Of a stretch of DNA of 22,084 nucleotides, positions 6,715 through 13,852 are shown in pieces (position 1 is the first letter of the stretch; every line of letters begins with the position of its first letter). The DNA is from Treponema sp. (GTDB lineage Bacteria > Spirochaetota > Spirochaetia > Treponematales > Breznakiellaceae): assembly GCA_031266255.1 (NCBI GenBank), contig JAISBK010000044.1, positions 1 through 22,084 on the forward strand, in the 5' to 3' direction. Below the pieces are notes generated by a model. The model was not told where the DNA came from. It was given only the letters and a program-made list of their open reading frames with translations, and searched no databases. The translations under genes and the position numbers were made by a program.

Positions 6715-8466
6715 ATGGTAAACCTTAAAGTAAATGGCATACCCCTTCAAGTTGAGGAAGGCACATCCATCTTGAATGCGGCTAAAAAAGTCAATATCAA
6801 GATTCCCACCCTCTGTTACAATCCGGATCTTCCTCCCTGGGCATCCTGCGGGTTATGTATTGTCCGCATGGAAGGTTCTCCCAAGATGGTTCGAGCCTGT
6901 ACCACCCCGGTATCAGAAAACATGAGCGTCATTACCCATGATTCGGAGATCATCGCGGTACGGCGTACTGTCATGGAACTCATCCTGTCCAATCATCCTA
7001 GCGATTGTCTTCAGTGTCCCCGAAATGGTTCCTGTGAACTCCAGACTTTGGCTGCTGAATTCGGTATTCGGGAAGTTCCTTACAAGAAAGTACTGAATGG
7101 ATTTCCTATCGACGATTCCAGCCCGGCTATTGTCCTTAACCCGGAGAAGTGTATCCGCTGCGGCCGCTGTGTAAAGGTCTGCCAGGGGATGCAGAACGTG
7201 TGGGCTTTGGAATTCCTGGGTCGGGGCATCAAAGGCCGGATCGCCTCTGCAGCAGACACCCCCTTAGGGGAGAGTCCTTGTATCAAATGTGGTCAATGCG
7301 CGGCCCACTGTCCGGTCGGAGCCATCTACGAGCGGGACGATACGGTTAAGGTATGGGCTGCCCTACAAAATCCGGATCTCCATTCGGTGGTACAAATAGC
7401 TCCGGCGGTTCGGGTTGCTTTAGCCGAAGAATTCGGCTTTAAGCCAGGTTTTGTGGCGACCAAAAAGATCTACGCGGCGCTGCGCCGGCTAGGGTTTAAG
7501 ACCGTATTCGATACCAACTTTTCAGCAGACCTGACCATCCTTGAGGAAGGGACCGAACTGGTGAAACGGCTCACCGAAAAATCCGGGGAAATTCCCCTGA
7601 TCACCAGTTGCTGTCCTGCTTGGGTGGATTACATGGAAAAATACTATGCGGATATGATCCCCAATTTTTCTACTGCCAAGTCTCCTCAACAGATGATGGG
7701 GGCCATGATCAAGGCCTACTGGGCGGATAAAGCAGGGATCAACCCTGATAAGGTTTATTCAGTGTCAGTGATGCCCTGTACTGCCAAGAAGTGGGAAACT
7801 CAGCGCAACGATGATATGCAGAGTGCCGGACATGGTTATGACGTTGATATTGCCATCACCACGAGGGAACTGGCCCGGATGATAAAACAGGCCGGCATCG
7901 AAATCCTCTCCCTTCCTGATGAAGAGGCGGATAGCCCGCTTGGCCCCTACACCGGAGCAGGAACCATTTTCGGCGTTACCGGCGGGGTCATGGAAGCCGC
8001 GGTTCGGAGTGCCTATTTCCTGGTAACCAAAAAGGAACTGGGCGATGTGAATTTTCTCCCTGTCCGGGGCCTTGACGGCGTAAAGGAAGCGGAGGTTGAT
8101 TTCCAGAATGGGACTAAAATCCGCATCGCCGTAGCTCATCAGATGGGTAACATCGCGGCAGTGTTGGATAAGATCCGCGCCGCCAAACAAGCAGGAAAGG
8201 AAACCCCGTATCATTTCGTGGAAGTCATGGCCTGCCGAGGCGGCTGTGTTGGTGGCGGTGGACAGCCCTACGGGTGTACCGATGAGATTCGTTCTCAGCG
8301 TACCACCGGTTTGTATCAGGATGATGAACAGTCAAGTTACCGTTGTTCTCATCATAATCCTTTCATCACCCAGGTGTATAAGGAATTCCTGGGAGAACCT
8401 AACGGCCATAAGGCCCATGAACTATTGCACACCCACTATAAACCCTTACCTTTGTACTCGAAGTAA
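6715..8466 (+). CDS. hydA: [FeFe] hydrogenase catalytic subunit HydA
   Basis: Catalyses 2 H+ + 2 e- <-> H2 at the H-cluster. The 583-residue product carries, in order: a [2Fe-2S] domain (C34, C45, C48, C62); a His-Cys [4Fe-4S] site (H94, C98, C101, C107); a two-cluster ferredoxin domain (C146, C149, C152, C156; C189, C192, C195, C199); and the H-cluster domain with all three signatures, TSCCPAW (297-303), MPCTAKKWE (353-361) and EVMACRGGCVGGGGQP (503-518). The ligands are C300, C355, C507 and C511, and C299 matches the proton-relay cysteine of clostridial CpI. The C-terminus (HELLHTHYKPLPLY) is the small-subunit-like tail. Nothing needed for activity is missing. AAGGA precedes the start. Maturation requires HydE, encoded at 18488-19519, and HydF and HydG, not in the window. 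A strong hairpin follows the gene. Confidence 0.97.
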   Translation: MVNLKVNGIPLQVEEGTSILNAAKKVNIKIPTLCYNPDLPPWASCGLCIVRMEGSPKMVRACTTPVSENMSVITHDSEIIAVRRTVMELILSNHPSDCLQCPRNGSCELQTLAAEFGIREVPYKKVLNGFPIDDSSPAIVLNPEKCIRCGRCVKVCQGMQNVWALEFLGRGIKGRIASAADTPLGESPCIKCGQCAAHCPVGAIYERDDTVKVWAALQNPDLHSVVQIAPAVRVALAEEFGFKPGFVATKKIYAALRRLGFKTVFDTNFSADLTILEEGTELVKRLTEKSGEIPLITSCCPAWVDYMEKYYADMIPNFSTAKSPQQMMGAMIKAYWADKAGINPDKVYSVSVMPCTAKKWETQRNDDMQSAGHGYDVDIAITTRELARMIKQAGIEILSLPDEEADSPLGPYTGAGTIFGVTGGVMEAAVRSAYFLVTKKELGDVNFLPVRGLDGVKEAEVDFQNGTKIRIAVAHQMGNIAAVLDKIRAAKQAGKETPYHFVEVMACRGGCVGGGGQPYGCTDEIRSQRTTGLYQDDEQSSYRCSHHNPFITQVYKEFLGEPNGHKAHELLHTHYKPLPLYSK

Positions 8467-8483
8467 AGAACTAGGGAACTAAC

Positions 8484-8530
8484 CATGGGTAACCCATGAA
8501 TTCTCAAGAGGATTCATGGGTTTTTTATTT
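8484..8530 (+). terminator. Intrinsic terminator after hydA, with a competing hairpin
   Basis: AACCCATGAAT (8491-8501) pairs perfectly with ATTCATGGGTT (8512-8522) and is followed by a T-rich tract to 8530: a textbook terminator. Just before it, CATGGGT (8484-8490) can pair instead with ACCCATG (8492-8498), so the left arm has two possible partners. Confidence 0.88.
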
Positions 8531-8578
8531 GGGTGGTGCTCCGCCAAAACCGGGAAACGCGAAAATGTTGAAAAACGG

Positions 8579-8607
8579 TTGACGGTACTGCATGGGGGAA
8601 GTACATT
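8579..8607 (+). promoter_or_regulatory. Candidate promoter for cooC
   Basis: TTGACG (8579-8584), a 17-base spacer and TACATT (8602-8607) fit a housekeeping promoter. The predicted start would fall inside the GAGGAGGG ribosome binding site of cooC, which weakens the call. Confidence 0.3.
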
Positions 8608-8627
8608 GAGGAGGGAGAGAAAATCTT

Positions 8628-9398
8628 ATGACCTATTCGATAGCTATGGCCGGTAAAGGCGGTACAGGAAAAACAACGATTTGCGGTTTGTTTTTGGATC
8701 ATTTAGCCAAAACCGGAAAAGGGCCGATTCTCGCGGTAGATGCAGACGCCAATTCCAACCTGAACGAAGTGTTGGGGGTGCAAGCGGATATTACCCTGGG
8801 AGATATCCGGGAGGAGATTGCCACTGCGGAGTTTGTGGACAAGAATCCCATTCCTCCGAGTATGTCAAAAAATGAATATGCTTCGTTTAAGTTTGGCTCT
8901 GCATTGGTGGAAGAAAACCAGTATGATATGCTGGTAATGGGCAGGGGCCAGGGAAAGGGGTGTTACTGCTTTGTCAATGATCTGCTCCGGGAGCAGATAC
9001 GGAAATATTATAATAACTACAATTTTATGGTGGTCGATAACGAGGCTGGTCTTGAACACATAAGCCGGGGGATTCTTCCGCCGGTGGATCTGATCCTACT
9101 GGTCAGTGACTGTTCCCGACGGGGCATCCAGGCTGCAGGGCGGATCGCCGCTATGATAGGCGAACTGGACCTCAAGGTAAAGGCGGTACACCTCATCGTT
9201 AACCGTGCTCCTGGGGGGAAACTTGACCCTGGTATCCAAAAAGAAATCGAAGCCCAAAAACTTTCCCTCATCGGGGTGATTCCCCAGGACGACTTGGTCT
9301 ACCAATACGATGCTGCAGGAAAACCTCTGATTACCTTGCCGGAAGATGCTCCGGTAAAGCGTGCCTTGGCAGAGATCATCAAAAAGCTGGAACTGTAA
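8628..9398 (+). CDS. cooC: CooC/AcsF-type nickel-inserting ATPase for CO dehydrogenase
   Basis: A MinD-like ATPase, cytoplasmic, expected to help load nickel into CO dehydrogenase/acetyl-CoA synthase (Wood-Ljungdahl pathway). The 256-residue product has a deviant Walker A (GKGGTGKTT, residues 9-17), a switch I-like DADANSNL, and the diagnostic C-x-C metal site C112-Y-C114 within GRGQGKGCYC, at the same residue numbers known for Carboxydothermus CooC1. It also has a Walker B-like VVDNEAGLEHISRG. The length is typical. GAGGAGGG precedes the start. The MobB-like gene follows 15 bases downstream, so the two are likely one transcript, separated from hydA by a terminator. CODH and ACS themselves are not in the window; their presence elsewhere is inferred. 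Confidence 0.9.
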   Translation: MTYSIAMAGKGGTGKTTICGLFLDHLAKTGKGPILAVDADANSNLNEVLGVQADITLGDIREEIATAEFVDKNPIPPSMSKNEYASFKFGSALVEENQYDMLVMGRGQGKGCYCFVNDLLREQIRKYYNNYNFMVVDNEAGLEHISRGILPPVDLILLVSDCSRRGIQAAGRIAAMIGELDLKVKAVHLIVNRAPGGKLDPGIQKEIEAQKLSLIGVIPQDDLVYQYDAAGKPLITLPEDAPVKRALAEIIKKLEL

Positions 9399-9413
9399 GG
9401 CGAGACTTCTCCT

Positions 9414-10022
9414 ATGCTGCATGCGCCTCAGATGATCCTCATCGGTTCCTCTGGTCAAAACACAGGTAAGACAACGTTAGCCAAAGCAGTAATCAAAAAC
9501 TGGAAATTTTCTTCTCTTTTTGCTCCTACTCGCGTTCCTCTGGTGGCCCTGAAGATCACCAGCGTAGCTCGCCAGGGTGCCTTGTGCCCCCGAGGAGGAG
9601 TAGGATGCGGAGCGTGCGTCTCTATTACCGAGGACTTTGTCCTAGAAGAAGAGCAGGGGGCATCCCTGAACAAAGATACTGCCCAGTTACTTGCAGCAGG
9701 GGCCAATCGGGTGTTCTGGCTCAGATCCCTGTATGGTTCTCTGGCAGCGGCATACACCCATTTTGTGGCTCAGATCCCCCCTACGGAGCTTATCATCTGT
9801 GAATCGAACAGTCTGCGAGAGGTGGTTTTGCCTGGGTGTTTTATCATGTTGATGAACACATCTGCAGCTGGGATAAAACCCACTGCGGCCCGGGTACTGC
9901 ATCTCGCGGATCTAGTGGTACAAACCAAAGGCTCACCGGAATATCTGGATTCGATCATTTCCCGGATCCAGATTACCGGGGATGAAACGACGGGGATACA
10001 GGTCCATCTCAGAGCGGAATGA
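9414..10022 (+). CDS. MobB-like P-loop protein with a cysteine cluster
   Basis: A 202-residue P-loop NTPase, cytoplasmic. Walker A is GSSGQNTGKTT (residues 11-21). The layout that follows resembles MobB (molybdopterin-guanine-dinucleotide biosynthesis): a VALKIT strand, then a DTAQLLAAGANRVFWLR segment corresponding to the MobB D-x-x-x-x-x-AAGA region, then ELIICESNSLRE. Unlike ordinary MobB it carries C-x6-C-x2-C (C58, C65, C68) in the loop after LKIT, a possible metal or Fe-S site. The ATG at 9414 has AAGGCGAG upstream; a second ATG at 9432 has none. It shares the cooC transcript and its 3' end overlaps convergent moeA by 14 bases. A role in Mo/W cofactor supply for formate dehydrogenase is an inference; another metallocofactor chaperone role is possible. 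Confidence 0.65.
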   Translation: MLHAPQMILIGSSGQNTGKTTLAKAVIKNWKFSSLFAPTRVPLVALKITSVARQGALCPRGGVGCGACVSITEDFVLEEEQGASLNKDTAQLLAAGANRVFWLRSLYGSLAAAYTHFVAQIPPTELIICESNSLREVVLPGCFIMLMNTSAAGIKPTAARVLHLADLVVQTKGSPEYLDSIISRIQITGDETTGIQVHLRAE

Positions 10023-11241
10023 GGGTTACGGTATCTCCACGCTTGAGGGACGGTGTTCCCGGGGGAATCGGCAGTATACAATTACAGCCGATGAGGGATG
10101 CGAGAGAACCTGCTACATACCCAGCCTGGGGGAGAAAGACGTCTGTGCCTTCCCGCCGGGCGTACAAGAACCGTCCCTTGGGACTTGACCGGGGAAAAGG
10201 TTCCTGCATTACTCCGGTGATCCGGGGGAACATGACCTGGGCAGCACCGGCAAGTCGGCGGATCACCGGTGCGGCTAAAAGGTCAAAGCTCATAGCCGCG
10301 GCAAAGGGATTTCCCGAGAGGCAGAGGATTATTTTTTTTTCTTTATACAGGGCAGTAACCCAGCCGCCGGGCTTCATCTGTACCTGGCGAAATAACTGTT
10401 CTGCACGGATAAGTTCGCCCACCTGGGGCATATAATCGTGTTCACCCACCGAAACACCGCCGGTACTGACAATGCAATCACAGGTTTCCCGTAATGTATC
10501 CACGGCTTTGGCGATAATGACCGGATCATCTGCGGTATTTGCACTGAATACCGGTTCAGCGCCCAGGGCTACTACCCGTGCTGCCAAAAGATACCGGTTA
10601 CTGTCGTATATTTTACCGGGAATCAGCGGTTCAGGACCGCTCATGAGTTCAGTACCTGTGGAGAGGATCCCCACCCGGGGACGGGCAAAAACCGGAATCT
10701 CCGTAAAACCCTGGGCTGCTAAAATGCCCAAATGGGCACCGGTGATGCGTTCTCCTTTGCTCAGAATACGCTTTCCTTGAGGCATATCTTCACCATGAAA
10801 CCGGTAATTCTGATAGAGATCCAAAGCATGAAATATCCCCACCAGGTCTGGGCGGTTATCCGTATCCTCAAAGGGGATAACGCAGGTAGCCCCCTCAGGA
10901 AGTGGCGCACCGGTCATGACCCGGGCACATTCTCCAGGGGCCAGGGGTTTCTGGGGAACGTCTCCGGCATAGATAGTCTCGATAACCCGTAAGAAAATCG
11001 GCCTATCTTTGCTTGCACCAGCGCTGTCGATATGGCGCAAGGCAAACCCATCCAACGGGGAATTATCGAAGGGCGGTAGGTCAATACAGGCATCCAGGTC
11101 TTCCCCAGTAATACGGTTCAAGGCCTCAAGCAGGGGTAGCAACGTATACGCCCCTTTAGGCACCGGAGTATGTGCTAGGAGGATCTCTTGTGCTGAATCT
11201 AAAGAAATGGGCATATGGGAAATATGATTAGGTTGTTCCAT
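10009..11241 (-). CDS. moeA: Molybdopterin molybdenumtransferase MoeA
   Basis: Inserts molybdate (or tungstate) into adenylylated molybdopterin, completing the Mo cofactor, in the cytoplasm. The 410-residue product matches MoeA along its length: PPFDNSPLDGFALR (about 59-72, usually MDGYA), GDVPQKPLAPGECARVMTGA (residues ~95-114), LGILAAQGF, RPRVGILSTGTEL, DSNRYLLAARVVALGAEPV, DCIVSTGGVSVGEHDYM (MPT-binding domain III), and LSGNPFAAAMSFDLLAAP, ending in the C-terminal beta-barrel domain IV. The start at 11241 is uncertain: the nearest AAGAGG lies about 18 bases away, and residue M10 is an alternative. It converges on and overlaps the MobB-like gene. In an acetogen the likely client is formate dehydrogenase. 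Confidence 0.93.
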   Translation of the reverse strand: MEQPNHISHMPISLDSAQEILLAHTPVPKGAYTLLPLLEALNRITGEDLDACIDLPPFDNSPLDGFALRHIDSAGASKDRPIFLRVIETIYAGDVPQKPLAPGECARVMTGAPLPEGATCVIPFEDTDNRPDLVGIFHALDLYQNYRFHGEDMPQGKRILSKGERITGAHLGILAAQGFTEIPVFARPRVGILSTGTELMSGPEPLIPGKIYDSNRYLLAARVVALGAEPVFSANTADDPVIIAKAVDTLRETCDCIVSTGGVSVGEHDYMPQVGELIRAEQLFRQVQMKPGGWVTALYKEKKIILCLSGNPFAAAMSFDLLAAPVIRRLAGAAQVMFPRITGVMQEPFPRSSPKGRFLYARREGTDVFLPQAGYVAGSLASLIGCNCILPIPPGTPSLKRGDTVTLIPL

Positions 11242-11569
11242 ATCATTTTTAATATAGCACCTCTTTTCTTAGCTGTACAGTTACCAGGTTCTCGTGTCAA
11301 GAAACGCGCGTTCAATACCTTGGAACGCGGTGATTCAATTTATAAACAAAATAAGAAGGAGATGCAAAAAACATGAAAATACTGTAATTGATGTAAAAAA
11401 CGCCATATCAAACGCTTTTAAGTGATTCAATAACGTGAGTTTGATAGGATACAGAAACCCCAACCCGAATCTGGTATAATGCATAGGCTAAACACACATC
11501 ATACGGGAAACGAGAGGGGTTTCTTAAACAGATGTAAAGGAATAAAACAACAGAAAAGGCGGGAATGAT
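11242..11569. other. Intergenic region between moeA and the IS5-like relic
   Basis: No gene is supported. It holds a candidate minus-strand promoter for moeA (TGTCAA at 11295-11300, the complement of TTGACA, with TACAGC 17 bases on) and an inverted repeat (CGCGTTC at 11307-11313, GAACGCG at 11323-11329). A good ribosome binding site (AAGGAGA near 11356) is followed only by frames that stop after four codons. A TATAAT at 11475-11480 has no convincing -35 partner. Confidence 0.4.
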
Positions 11570-11794
11570 ATGAGAGCAATCTATCCAAGCGACATCACAA
11601 AGAAGGGTGTACCTGGCGCTGCTTACCGCACGATTTCCCCAAGTGGAACATCGTTTATCATTATTACCAAATAGGGAGTGCGGCGGGAAAAAACGGGGAA
11701 GCCTCCCTGTTTGATCGAGTTTTACAGGAATTGGTCCTTAGAGCGTACCTTTGGGTGGCTGGAAAAGTTCCGCCGTTTTATGGAAGAACTGTGA
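11570..11794 (+). pseudogene. IS5-family transposase relic
   Basis: Three pieces in two frames match the order of an IS5-type transposase. The first is the N-terminus MRAIYPSDITKK from the ATG at 11570. The second, in another frame from 11608, is CTWRCLPHDFPKWNIVYHYY followed by SLFDRVLQELVL. The third, back in the first frame, is FYRNWSLERTFGWLEKFRRF ending MEEL and TGA at 11792-11794; ERTFGWL-x-x-FRR is the C-terminal signature with the last catalytic Glu. The middle catalytic regions are gone, so this is an internally deleted dead copy. No clear terminal repeats were found. Similar domains remain intact in full-length elements of about 250 residues; this has about 75. Confidence 0.75.
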
Positions 11795-11944
11795 ATGCAA
11801 GATGCATAATACACTACAAATGATGGTTCTTGTGTTTATATCGCTGTTGTTAAAAAGATATTAAACAGACTCTCATCATACTTTGTGGATCACCACTAAA
11901 AAATGTTCGATTGAGCCGTTGTTCTGCAAACAATCATGGTAAGG

Positions 11945-11974
11945 TTACATTGCTGAAAAAATATACCCTATACT
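11945..11974 (+). promoter_or_regulatory. Candidate promoter for gatCAB
   Basis: TTACAT (11945-11950), an 18-base spacer and TATACT (11969-11974) place a transcription start near 11981, about 30 bases before the gatC ATG. The position argues against the far-upstream ATG at 11911 as the gatC start. Confidence 0.5.
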
Positions 11975-12009
11975 TGACAGGTTCAAGGAGTCTATGGGAA
12001 GATCAGGCC

Positions 12010-12327
12010 ATGAACATGGAAGATCTTCAGGAAACAGCCAGGCTTGCCCATCTCACGATGCATGACCAAGACTTAGCCGCTGCCTTTCCTGCGTTTGAGC
12101 AGATGCTCGGTTTTTTCGCGGCTATGCAGGCCGCAGATAAAGATCAGGAGGCGTTTTCTGCTCCCCTTTCCCAGCTTTCCGGCCCTTCCCGGATCGTTTC
12201 TCAAGACCATTTCCGGCAGGATAATCCCTCACCGCAAGATCCTGATACGCTTTCCATAGCCGCTAAACTGCTCGATAATGCAGGAGAACGGGACGGCCAG
12301 TTTGTACTGGTCCCCAACGTCTTATAG
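12010..12327 (+). CDS. gatC: Glutamyl-tRNA(Gln)/aspartyl-tRNA(Asn) amidotransferase subunit C
   Basis: The small GatC chain that stabilises GatA and bridges it to GatB in the amidotransferase that converts misacylated Glu-tRNA(Gln) (and often Asp-tRNA(Asn)) to the correct product. The start at 12010 (MNMEDLQETARLAHLTM) gives 105 residues, close to the usual 90-105, and puts the conserved N-terminal helix (ETARLAHL) in its normal place. The longer frame from 11911 would read through the promoter. The Shine-Dalgarno is weak; the ATG at 12016 is an alternative. The centre and C-terminus diverge from textbook GatC, but a short D-x-L-x-x-A-x-x-L-L-D-N-A-x-E-R-D-G-Q-F-V-L-V-P-N-V ending is typical. 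gatA follows after 9 bases. Confidence 0.85.
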   Translation: MNMEDLQETARLAHLTMHDQDLAAAFPAFEQMLGFFAAMQAADKDQEAFSAPLSQLSGPSRIVSQDHFRQDNPSPQDPDTLSIAAKLLDNAGERDGQFVLVPNVL

Positions 12328-12336
12328 GGAGGAACT

Positions 12337-13824
12337 ATGGCATCTACGACGCCCGAAACGTACCGGGCATATTGTACTCAGTGGGAAGACCGGATCGGTG
12401 CATTCATAGAGATGAGCGCTCTGCGTCCCGTTCCCGAACCCCAAGCTGAAGGGCTTGCAGGACTTCCCTTTGCCGTAAAGGACAACATTGCAGTGAAGGG
12501 CTTTTCTTTAAGCTGCGGTTCTAAACTCCTAGAAGAACTCCGTGCCCCCTATACGGCTACTGCCGTGCAGAAACTTGAAGTTGCGGGGGCCTGGGTCTTG
12601 GGAAAAACCAACCTGGACGAATTCGGTATGGGATCTTCCACGGATAATTCCGCGATCAAACAGACCAACAATCCTTGGGATACTAGCCGGGTGCCTGGAG
12701 GTTCTTCCGGCGGCTCTGCTGCCGCGGTTGCCGCAGGGATCGTGCCCTTTGCCCTGGGTTCGGATACGGGAGGATCAGTTCGGCAGCCTGCATCGTTCTG
12801 CGGGGTGGTAGGGTTGAAGCCAAGTTACGGCGCCGTTTCCCGGTACGGTCTCGTGGCCTATGCATCAAGCCTGGAAAGCATCGGTATCCTCGCGGATACC
12901 TCGGCCCGGTGCCGAGCGGTCTTTGCCGCGATCCGAGGGAAAGACCCTCTTGATCAGACCTCCCAGGATGCCCCTGCCGGTGCAGCGCCACTCTATGGTA
13001 ATGACCAGGTAGGAAGTCCCAAGGTGATCGGGGTACTTTCCGCAGAGGCCATTGCTCAAGCCCTTGCCGCAGCTGCAGCGAGCATAGAGGGGAGTCTAGG
13101 AACCAGGGAAACCGCAGCCCAGGCAGCCTTACTAGAAACGGAAGTTCGGCAGGGTTTTGAACTTGCTAAAACACGGCTTGCCGCATTAGGACACCGCCTG
13201 GTGGATGTGAAAATCCCCAGTCTCAAATACGGGGTTCCTGCGTACTATACCATTGCCACCGCAGAAGCCAGTGCTAACCTCGCGCGGTTTGACGGGGTTC
13301 GTTACGGGAGGAGGCCCCCTTGGGCGGAAAACCCCGAAGATCTTATTGACAAAACCCGGGAAGCTGGTTTTGGCCCAGAGGTTAAACTCCGTATCCTCCT
13401 GGGAACCTTTGTCCTGCGCTCAGGCTTTCAGGATCGTTACTACTTGCAGGCCCAGCGGATCCGGGCGGGAATCCGCCGCAGCTTTGAGGAACTACTCGGC
13501 GGCGTGGAATACCGCAACGCAGAGGTCCCTTGCTGCGATGCAATCCTCATGCCGGTCTTCCCCACCAGGGCCTTTGGCCGGGGTAATACGGGAGAGAGCC
13601 TGTCTCCCTTTGCCCAAAAAGCTGCGGATCTCTACACCTGCTGCGCTAATCTGGCAGGACTTCCAGCATTGGCCTTTCCCGTGGGTCTTGCCGGGGGCCT
13701 TCCCGTGGGGGTTCAGCTTTTAGGACGGGCCTTTTCCGAAGCTACGCTTCTAGATATGGTTGAAGCCTACGAACAGGCCCATCCCTTCCCCCATCCTGCA
13801 GGCTATCAGGCATTTTGGCCTTGA
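12337..13824 (+). CDS. gatA: Glutamyl-tRNA(Gln) amidotransferase subunit A
   Basis: The amidase subunit, which releases ammonia from glutamine for transamidation of Glu-tRNA(Gln). The 495-residue product has the amidase-signature fold with a complete Ser-cisSer-Lys triad: K48 in FAVKDN, S123 in GGSSGGS, S147 in GSDTGGSVRQP. The spacings (75 and 24 residues) are the same as in characterised GatA. A stretch of about 60 alanine-rich residues (about 230-275, AIAQALAAAAASIEGSLG and following) looks like a lineage-specific insertion before the helix EVRQGFELAKTRLAALGH. GGGAGG precedes the ATG. It is the middle gene of gatCAB; gatB starts 28 bases on. Confidence 0.95.
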   Translation: MASTTPETYRAYCTQWEDRIGAFIEMSALRPVPEPQAEGLAGLPFAVKDNIAVKGFSLSCGSKLLEELRAPYTATAVQKLEVAGAWVLGKTNLDEFGMGSSTDNSAIKQTNNPWDTSRVPGGSSGGSAAAVAAGIVPFALGSDTGGSVRQPASFCGVVGLKPSYGAVSRYGLVAYASSLESIGILADTSARCRAVFAAIRGKDPLDQTSQDAPAGAAPLYGNDQVGSPKVIGVLSAEAIAQALAAAAASIEGSLGTRETAAQAALLETEVRQGFELAKTRLAALGHRLVDVKIPSLKYGVPAYYTIATAEASANLARFDGVRYGRRPPWAENPEDLIDKTREAGFGPEVKLRILLGTFVLRSGFQDRYYLQAQRIRAGIRRSFEELLGGVEYRNAEVPCCDAILMPVFPTRAFGRGNTGESLSPFAQKAADLYTCCANLAGLPALAFPVGLAGGLPVGVQLLGRAFSEATLLDMVEAYEQAHPFPHPAGYQAFWP

Positions 13825-13852
13825 GAACATAGAGGAAACACAAGGAGCATCC

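Noticed and set aside
7765..8214. Minus-strand frame (149 codons) opposite hydA
   Set aside because: Shadow of the H-cluster domain coding region; no start signal and no protein-like motifs.
11911..12009. N-terminal extension of gatC from the ATG at 11911
   Set aside because: It would run through the predicted promoter and add 33 residues not found in the family.
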